From Pseudomonas mendocina (GTDB taxonomy: Bacteria > Pseudomonadota > Gammaproteobacteria > Pseudomonadales > Pseudomonadaceae): 64,000 nt of DNA. Below are positions 57,898-64,000 of this stretch, one piece after another (the first letter of the stretch is position 1; every line of letters begins with the position of its first letter). The stretch lies in contig CP148074.1 of NCBI GenBank assembly GCA_037482215.1, positions 3,534,001 through 3,598,000 of the forward strand, read 5' to 3'. Position numbers and translations under genes: made by a program. The notes under the pieces were generated by a model. The model did no database searches. It was given only the letters and a program-made list of their open reading frames with translations, and was not told where the DNA came from.

Positions 57898-59271
57898 TTA
57901 ACGAACACCCGCCTGACGCAGCGCTGCCGGGGTGTAGTCGCTTTCCTTAGCCGGGTAGTCATAAACGTAGGAGCTCTTCTCCTCGTTTTTCATACCCAAA
58001 GCCAAGTAACGGCCGGAGAGCAGGTCATAAAGCGTTTCTACGCTGTACCAAGGCACTTGCTTGTCGTAGTAGTACTGAGAGTGAGCCTCAGCCACACGCC
58101 ACAAGGTGCCACGACCGTCGTAATGATCGATCTGGGCGGCTTGCCAGGTATCTTCGTCGATGAAGAAGTCACGCTTGGCATAGATGTGGCGCTCACCCGC
58201 TTTCAGGGTGGCAGTAACATGCCATACGCGGTGCAACTCGTAACGAGTCAGGTCCTGGTTGATATGACCTGCCTTGACGATCTCGCTGTATTTCAACTTC
58301 GGCGAATCGAGGCGGTAGCTGTTGTAAGGAATATAGATTTCCTTCTTGCCATTGAGCTGCCAATCGTAACGATCTGGTGCACCGTTAAACATGTCGAAGT
58401 TGTCGGAAGTACGCAGGCCATCTGCCGCAGTACCTGGACCGTCATAGGACACCTGCGGTGCACGACGTACACGACGCTGACCGGCGTTGTACAGCCATGC
58501 CAGACGTGGCTCCTTAACCTGATCCAGTGTTTCGTGTACCAGCAGCACGTTACCGGCCAGACGCGAAGGCGCAGTTACACGCTGCTTGAAGTAGAACAGC
58601 ACGTTACTGGGTTTGCTGGCATCAACGTCTTTCAGCGCACCACGGAAGGTGAACTCGTCCTGGAAATAAACCAGGCTATAAGAGCCGTTTGGTTGTGGGG
58701 TAGCCTGGGTTACCAGACGCTTCACACTGCCGCCGCGATAACGCGTGATGTGGTTCCAAATCGCCTCTAAACCGTCCTTTGGAATCGGGAACGGGTTGGC
58801 CTGATCAAAGTTCTCCAGACCATTACCACCGGCAATCAGCTTGGTGTTGACCGCGTTCTTCTTGGTCGCCTCGATGATGAAGTCCGGCACAGTTGCAGTA
58901 CGGTGAGTCTTAAACACCGGCATGCGGTACGTTTCTGGGTAACGCTTAAACATGGCCAACTGACCCGGAGTCAGCTTGTCCTTGTATTGATCAGCGTTCT
59001 GCGCGGTGATGGTGAACAGCGGCTGCTCATTCGGGAACGGATCTGCCAAGAAACCGGCAGCGTCAACTGCCCCTGCATTACGAGGCAAGCCACCCGTCCA
59101 CTCTGGAATAGTGCCATCTGCATTACCGGCCTTTTCCGCACCCAGCGGCGTCAGGCTGGTTCCAAGCTTGGCCGCTTCATCCGGCGAAACAGCAGCCATT
59201 ACGCTGCTTGCCATCAGCGAAAGAGCCAAGGCGCCGGTTTGCAGCAGGTTTATTGTTCTTTTCATCTGCAT
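57898..59271 (-). CDS. DUF1329 periplasmic protein, copy 2
   Basis: A 457-residue exported protein with a signal peptide ending near SSVMAA (about residue 26). It is strongly similar to copy 1 throughout: GTIPEWTGGL, LTPGQLAMFKRYPETY, VLLVHETLDQVKEPRLAWLY, GQRRVRRAPQVSYD and MFNGAPDRYDW. Predicted LolB-like lipid-binding fold. AGAGGA lies 5 nt before the ATG. It is encoded 26 bp downstream of its DUF1302 partner and ends in a strong terminator, so the pair forms its own two-gene operon, unlike copy 1, which is followed by enzyme genes. Confidence 0.92.
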   Translation of the reverse strand: MQMKRTINLLQTGALALSLMASSVMAAVSPDEAAKLGTSLTPLGAEKAGNADGTIPEWTGGLPRNAGAVDAAGFLADPFPNEQPLFTITAQNADQYKDKLTPGQLAMFKRYPETYRMPVFKTHRTATVPDFIIEATKKNAVNTKLIAGGNGLENFDQANPFPIPKDGLEAIWNHITRYRGGSVKRLVTQATPQPNGSYSLVYFQDEFTFRGALKDVDASKPSNVLFYFKQRVTAPSRLAGNVLLVHETLDQVKEPRLAWLYNAGQRRVRRAPQVSYDGPGTAADGLRTSDNFDMFNGAPDRYDWQLNGKKEIYIPYNSYRLDSPKLKYSEIVKAGHINQDLTRYELHRVWHVTATLKAGERHIYAKRDFFIDEDTWQAAQIDHYDGRGTLWRVAEAHSQYYYDKQVPWYSVETLYDLLSGRYLALGMKNEEKSSYVYDYPAKESDYTPAALRQAGVR

Positions 59272-59297
59272 ATTCTTCCTCTGAAAATTCTGACGAC

Positions 59298-61193
59298 TTA
59301 GAAGTTCACGCCAAAGCTGAGCGCAACAAAATCGCGATCATCAACGGTCGAGTACTTACCATCAAAGAAGTTGGTGTAGCTCAGGCTGGCGGTATAAGTG
59401 TTTTGGTACTCGGCATCCAGCCCCAGGCTGACAGCCTTACGTCCCTCTTCAAAGTTACCGCCTGGGCCAGGCGAGTAGCCTTCAACGTCGTGGGACCATG
59501 CCACACTCGGCTTGAGGTTCACACCAGCAAACACATCCGGATATTCCCAGATCGCACGGGCGCGATAGCCCCAGGAGTTAGCAGTGGTGAAGCCATCGCG
59601 GTCACAGGCCTTAGCCAGCATATTGGCGCTGCTCTTACCACCCGCAGTTGCAGCGTTAACCGGTCCGCACATATCACCGGCAGTGCCGAAGATTGGGTCG
59701 CGGCCATAGCGCAGGTCACTGGAGCTTTCCAGACCGCCCACATGGGTCCAGCCAATTTCACCTACCAAGGTCAACCGAGACGCGCCCATGACTTGGTCGA
59801 AGAAGTGAGTAAAGGTGGTTTGAACCTGTGTGATTTCTTTACGGCGGTAACCGTGCAGCATGCCTTCCGAGTCTGGCCCCAGAGGCGAAACGTTGGCGTA
59901 AGGCTTAAAGCCGCCCATATCCAATGACTTCAAACCTGCGTAAAGAACGTCTGTAGTGGTCAATTGAACAGGAGCGTTTGGCCGGTAACTGATTTCACCA
60001 CTCCAGGCTGTACCGGTAGGCAATGTGGTGGAGAAACTTAATCCATATAGACGGATATCTTCTGGGTACTCCAAGAAATAACCGCCGTTAGCTGCCATCG
60101 CCAAAGCACCCGCTTGTGCGCCTCGAGTGCCACCCAAAGCAGACGCGATGGTGTTAACCGCATTGATTGCCTGCGGGCTTGCATTCACGCCGCTGAAAAT
60201 CGGCAAGCGGCTGTGATAGTTCATGAAGTACGCACCGAACTCAGTGTCCAACGGCTCGTACATATAGCGGAAAGCAAGGCCCCATTGACCACTATCGCGC
60301 GCGTCTTTATCACCGTAGCGATTAACAATTGCCCCCTCAGAGGTGCCGGCAATGGGATTCCCGCCAAGAAGATCCAGATAGCTGTTAAGTAGACCGAGCG
60401 TGCTAGCATCAGGCATCGAGAGCACATTCAAGTTAGTGGTGCAGCCATCCGCAACGATATCCCCTTGGGAGAAGAACGTGCTGCAGTTATCAACGATGGT
60501 TTGGTCCCATTCCAACTGGTAAAAAGCCTCAGCCGACAAATTCTCTGTCAGGCTCTGGGACACATAGAACATGTTGACCGGAATCAGGCCTTCTTTGATT
60601 TCAGCACCCGGGCGGCGGAATGCAGAAACATCAACTGGGTTGATGGCGTTAATGCCATTCTGAATAAAAGTACTTTCCCCCCAGCTCACGACTTGCTTAC
60701 CCAGACGCACAGAGCCTGGTTGATCGCCAATGTTGTAATTGTGATAGACAAAGGCGTCGAGAATCTCTGCCCCAGAAGACTGAGCACCTTCCTTGCGGTT
60801 GTGGTCGCTGATGTCCTTGAACTCGCGATTCTCATCTTTCAGCTCAAAGTCGTACCAGTATTTGCCACGAACAAATACACCGGTATCGCCATATTTGAGC
60901 TCAAGGTCATGGATACCCTTGAAGATTTTCGAGAAGGTTTTGCCACGCTTAAAGTTCAGGTGACCATCGTCAGAAGTTTGCGATAAGCCTCGGCCACCAT
61001 TGTTTACGCCGATTAGATCCTTGTTGGCCTTGGCGGTAGACCAGCTGGCCCCTACTGATAAGGAGGAGTCGAACTGACCTTCGATTTCACCAATGTTAAA
61101 CGTCACACCGAACGCTGGTGCAGCGAGTGTAGAAGCCAAGCTGACTGCCAGCGGCAATTTCGCCAGGCGCCAGGTCTGTTTTGTTTTTGTCAT
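59298..61193 (-). CDS. DUF1302 outer-membrane beta-barrel protein, copy 2
   Basis: A 631-residue protein. The signal peptide ends near APAFGV (about residue 29). Family motifs FNIGEIEGQFDSSLSVGASW and QVVSWGESTFIQNGINAINP are present, and the C-terminus FVALSFGVNF has the terminal Phe of outer-membrane barrels. It is closely similar to copy 1, with insertions in several loops (for example a Cys-containing loop SQGDIVADGCTTN and another around 495-530). GGAG lies 8 nt before the ATG at 61193. Different loops may mean different ligands for the two copies. Confidence 0.92.
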   Translation of the reverse strand: MTKTKQTWRLAKLPLAVSLASTLAAPAFGVTFNIGEIEGQFDSSLSVGASWSTAKANKDLIGVNNGGRGLSQTSDDGHLNFKRGKTFSKIFKGIHDLELKYGDTGVFVRGKYWYDFELKDENREFKDISDHNRKEGAQSSGAEILDAFVYHNYNIGDQPGSVRLGKQVVSWGESTFIQNGINAINPVDVSAFRRPGAEIKEGLIPVNMFYVSQSLTENLSAEAFYQLEWDQTIVDNCSTFFSQGDIVADGCTTNLNVLSMPDASTLGLLNSYLDLLGGNPIAGTSEGAIVNRYGDKDARDSGQWGLAFRYMYEPLDTEFGAYFMNYHSRLPIFSGVNASPQAINAVNTIASALGGTRGAQAGALAMAANGGYFLEYPEDIRLYGLSFSTTLPTGTAWSGEISYRPNAPVQLTTTDVLYAGLKSLDMGGFKPYANVSPLGPDSEGMLHGYRRKEITQVQTTFTHFFDQVMGASRLTLVGEIGWTHVGGLESSSDLRYGRDPIFGTAGDMCGPVNAATAGGKSSANMLAKACDRDGFTTANSWGYRARAIWEYPDVFAGVNLKPSVAWSHDVEGYSPGPGGNFEEGRKAVSLGLDAEYQNTYTASLSYTNFFDGKYSTVDDRDFVALSFGVNF

Positions 61194-61552
61194 CGACGCG
61201 ACTCCATGTGATTTTTTGTTATGGATGATGCGAACTATAGCCAGCGTTGTGTACCACACGATCCCTCTAAAGTGTGATTTTCAAAAACCAATCACTTTGA
61301 CCTGCCAGTTTCGACTGTTCCTAACTTCAGGTAGCGCTGGATATTGCTCAGGGAGCAATTAACACGCCAACCCAAATTGTGACCAATTAGTCATTTAAGG
61401 CACTATCAGCCACTACAGTCCCCCACCTTTAAAACGCCTTTCAGCGCTTACATAAGAACGAATTTAACCCACTGTTTTTAAAGGTTAAATTTCATACCAA
61501 TTGATTTATTTATACTCCATACATAGTTCTAGCTCATTCGAATGAATATTGC
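61194..61552. promoter_or_regulatory. control region upstream of the DUF1302 copy 2 operon
   Basis: 359 bp without a gene. It contains a perfect inverted repeat, ATTGCTC-agg-GAGCAAT, at 61343-61359, and a bulged one, AAAGTGtGATT with AATCACTTT, at 61269-61298. The second lies 75-105 bp before the start codon. A TATAGT hexamer (near 61233-61238, minus) is a possible -10, but no good -35 was found. Confidence 0.45.
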
Positions 61553-63235
61553 TTAAACCGTGGATAAAAAAGGACTTCCTGTAGCCTGCCACTGAACAAT
61601 ATCCAGACGGATGCGTTTCTTATCCAGCTTACCGACACTGGTCTTGGGAACTTCGGTAACAAGTGCAATTTGAGAGGGTATCGCCCACTTATTAATACAG
61701 CCCTGATCAACAAAAGGCTTCAGGTGCTCTTTTAGACTTTTAGCGGTTAAGGTCTGCCCTTCATGAACGACCAGCAGAGCAAATGGGCGCTCCCCCCACT
61801 GAGGATCAGGAACACCAACAACAGCGACTTCACGCACGGCAGGGTGCCGGCTAATCAAGTCCTCCAACTCAAGTGAAGAAACCCACTCGCCGCCTGTTTT
61901 AATCACATCCTTAATTCGATCCCGGATGTCGATAAAACTGAAATCATCAATCGTTGCAACATCTCCTGTGTGCAACCAGCCGTGCTGCCACAGTTCTGCG
62001 CCCTTCTGCGGCTCGCGGAAGTATCCCTGGGTCAGCCAGGGCGCACGCAAGACCAGTTCCCCCTGAGTTATTCCATCTTGGGGTAGCAAAGTCCCGTCTG
62101 ACGACATAATCGCTGCTTCCACCAAAGGCACTGGTACACCAGCTTTAATACGGTAACTGATGCGCTCGTCATCACTGCTGCCCAACAGCTCCTCGTTTAT
62201 ATGGGCACAAGAAATCAACGGACAGGTTTCCGACATGCCATAAGCAGCGGTCAGTTGAATGCCCTGGCTGAGCGCCCTTTCATACAACGTTCTGTTGAGG
62301 GCACTGCCTCCGATAATCACCTTCCAGCCAGAAAAATCCTGCGCCTGAGCGCCCTTAGCGTTGAGCACCATTTGCAAAATGGTCGGTACACAGTGGGAAA
62401 AGGTCACATGCTCATCACGCCACAGCTGAAGCAGCAACTCTGGTTCGTAACGACCGGGATAGACCTGTTTTAGACCGAGCATGGTCGCAACGTAGGGAAT
62501 TCCCCAAGCATGTACGTGGAACATTGGTGTAATGGGCATATACACATCATCGGTGCCCATCAGACGGATGCTGTCCAAGCTGCCCAGCACACTGGCTTCG
62601 GCCAGGGTATGCAGGACCAACTGTCGATGGCTGAAATACACCCCCTTCGGGTTGCCGGTTGTACCGGTTGTGTAAAAGGTGGTGGCTATGGAGTTCTCGT
62701 CGAAATCCTCAAAGTCATACTGCGCGCTAGCGGCAGCCAGTAGATGTTCGTACTCGCCCTCCAAATTCAGCAGATCGGCTGTCTTATCTGCCGCATCTGT
62801 CAACAGAATGGTTTTTTCCACCGTTTTGAGTTGCGGCTCAATGCTTTTGTACAGCGGCACAAACTCACTGTTGACCAGCACCACCTTATCTTCGGCGTGA
62901 TTCATGGTGTAGAGAATCTGATCAGCAGACAGCCGAATGTTGATGGTGTGCAAGACCGCGCCAATCATGGGGATCGCAAACATACACTCCAAATAACGAT
63001 GGCTGTCCCAATCCATCACGGCCACGGTGTCACCGGCTTTCACACCTGCCTGAGTCAGCACATTGGCCAGTCGAGCGATGCGCTCATTGAGCGTGACGTA
63101 GTCATATCGAACCAGATCGCGGTAGACGATTTCACGGGTTCTTTCGTAACGCACACCTGACAGAAGCAGGCGTTTGATCAACAAAGGAGCTTGGTGGGCG
63201 TGGTCAGCCGGGGCTATCAGGCGGGTCTGAAGCAT
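61553..63235 (-). CDS. acyl-CoA ligase, AlkK-like medium-chain type
   Basis: A 560-residue AMP-forming ligase activating a carboxylic acid to its CoA ester. The P-loop TTGTTGNPKG lies at 189-198. The AYGMSETCPL motif follows, then GWLHTGDVATID, RIKDVIKTGGEW and a C-terminal catalytic lysine in TSVGKLDKKR. Segments such as LHTINIRLSADQILYTMNHAEDKVV resemble AlkK of the alkane pathway. AGGA lies 7 nt before the ATG. It is divergent from the thiolase at the window end. Substrate chain length is inferred only. Confidence 0.93.
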   Translation of the reverse strand: MLQTRLIAPADHAHQAPLLIKRLLLSGVRYERTREIVYRDLVRYDYVTLNERIARLANVLTQAGVKAGDTVAVMDWDSHRYLECMFAIPMIGAVLHTINIRLSADQILYTMNHAEDKVVLVNSEFVPLYKSIEPQLKTVEKTILLTDAADKTADLLNLEGEYEHLLAAASAQYDFEDFDENSIATTFYTTGTTGNPKGVYFSHRQLVLHTLAEASVLGSLDSIRLMGTDDVYMPITPMFHVHAWGIPYVATMLGLKQVYPGRYEPELLLQLWRDEHVTFSHCVPTILQMVLNAKGAQAQDFSGWKVIIGGSALNRTLYERALSQGIQLTAAYGMSETCPLISCAHINEELLGSSDDERISYRIKAGVPVPLVEAAIMSSDGTLLPQDGITQGELVLRAPWLTQGYFREPQKGAELWQHGWLHTGDVATIDDFSFIDIRDRIKDVIKTGGEWVSSLELEDLISRHPAVREVAVVGVPDPQWGERPFALLVVHEGQTLTAKSLKEHLKPFVDQGCINKWAIPSQIALVTEVPKTSVGKLDKKRIRLDIVQWQATGSPFLSTV

Positions 63236-63407
63236 GGCGATTCCTATTATTGGTGTTATCGGATGACGTCCAATCTAGTGACCTAGCTGTTGCGCACAAT
63301 CAGCCCAAAGGATGATTTTGACGTTTTCCCTTTGGCCACTTCCCATCCCGCAGTAGAATTGACACAACTCACCCTTCGGTGAATGACATAACAAGAAGGA
63401 GTAAACG

Positions 63408-64000
63408 ATGTCCGATATCGTAATCGTCAGCGGCGCACGCACCCCAATGGGCGGCTTCCAAGGCAGCCTTGGCGGTGTTCCAGCGGTGGATCTGGGAGCC
63501 GCCGCCATCCGCGCAGCCGTCGAACGTGCGGGTATTACCCCGGCGGATGTTCAGGAAGTCATCATGGGGTGTGTACTGCCCGCGGGTCTTAAACAAGGCC
63601 CGGCACGTCAAGCCTCGCTGAACGCTGGGCTGCCAGCCGCCACTGGATGCACCACCATCAACAAACTGTGTGGCTCCGGCATGAAGGCGGTAATGATGGC
63701 CCACGACATGCTCAAAGCAGGCACCAATCAGGTGATGATTGCCGGCGGTATGGAAAGCATGTCTAACGCGCCATACGTCGTGACCAAAGCCCGTAGCGGC
63801 CTGCGCATGGGCCACGGTGATATCAAAGACCACATGTTCCTCGACGGTCTGGAAGATGCCCGTACTGGCCGCCTGATGGGCTCTTTTGCTCAGGAAACAG
63901 CCGACAAATACGGTGTTACCCGTGAGCAGATGGACGCCTACGCTATTGAGTCGCTCAAGCGTGCTCAGGCCGCCATTGCCAACGGTTCTCTGGACGCCGA
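63408..64000 (+). CDS. acetyl-CoA C-acyltransferase (thiolase), 3' end beyond the window
   Basis: The first 197 codons of a thiolase, starting at ATG with AAGGAG 6 nt upstream. Nucleophile Cys88 lies in NKLCGSGMK, and MIAGGMESMSNAPY is typical of acetyl-CoA acetyltransferase-type thiolases. The catalytic His and second Cys lie beyond the window. It differs clearly from the thiolase at 44603-45787, so the region encodes two distinct thiolases. It is transcribed divergently from the CoA ligase. Confidence 0.93.
   Translation, partial: MSDIVIVSGARTPMGGFQGSLGGVPAVDLGAAAIRAAVERAGITPADVQEVIMGCVLPAGLKQGPARQASLNAGLPAATGCTTINKLCGSGMKAVMMAHDMLKAGTNQVMIAGGMESMSNAPYVVTKARSGLRMGHGDIKDHMFLDGLEDARTGRLMGSFAQETADKYGVTREQMDAYAIESLKRAQAAIANGSLDA

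Overview
The window looks like chromosomal DNA of a Pseudomonas-type gammaproteobacterium. Three gene neighbourhoods point there: purU-mvaT-sbcB, slyD/ackA-pta-acyltransferase-OmpA lipoprotein, and a complete TtgABC/MexAB-OprM-type efflux operon. MvaT is the Pseudomonas H-NS-like protein. No tRNA, rRNA, CRISPR array, insertion sequence, integrase or phage gene was seen.

Layout. 0-5 kb: an M14 carboxypeptidase, a Sel1-repeat lipoprotein, a periplasmic solute-binding protein, a small coiled-coil protein and a HerA-like ATPase. 5-10.4 kb: a PctA-like amino-acid chemoreceptor, a 61-residue protein, purU, mvaT and sbcB. 10.5-17.5 kb: a tightly overlapping six-gene membrane operon (RDD, SpoIIM-like, DUF4129, DUF4350, MoxR ATPase, DUF58). 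17.5-25.7 kb: nitroreductase, glutathione peroxidase, slyD, a DUF3565 protein, ackA-pta, an acyltransferase, an OmpA-type lipoprotein and a metallo-beta-lactamase-fold hydrolase. 25.8-28.9 kb: a two-component system, then mntP behind a clear yybP-ykoY (Mn2+) riboswitch. 29-34.7 kb: a ttgABC-type RND efflux operon whose promoter carries an inverted repeat but which has no linked repressor gene. A region of about 965 bp without a convincing gene follows.

35.6-64 kb is an accessory-looking catabolic region for a hydrophobic, probably aliphatic, substrate. A first putative operon encodes an outer-membrane barrel (DUF1302), a periplasmic partner (DUF1329), an EtaA/AlmA-like flavin monooxygenase and an alpha/beta hydrolase. 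A divergent, unusually short MalT-like LuxR regulator sits at its head and a convergent AraC-type regulator at its end. A second operon, headed by an 885-residue LuxR/MalT-like (LAL) regulator, encodes acyl-CoA dehydrogenase, a FadB-like fusion, thiolase and an SDR. Next come a LysR regulator and a scar of gene remnants. After it, a second large LAL regulator lies beside a second DUF1302-DUF1329 pair, followed by a medium-chain-type acyl-CoA ligase and the start of a divergent thiolase cut by the window end.

The genes suggest this scheme: the barrels and periplasmic proteins admit or handle a lipophilic compound; monooxygenase and hydrolase turn a ketone or alkane-derived intermediate into an acid and an alcohol; the ligase makes a CoA ester; and the dehydrogenase, FadB-like protein and thiolases carry out beta-oxidation. 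The substrate cannot be read from the sequence.
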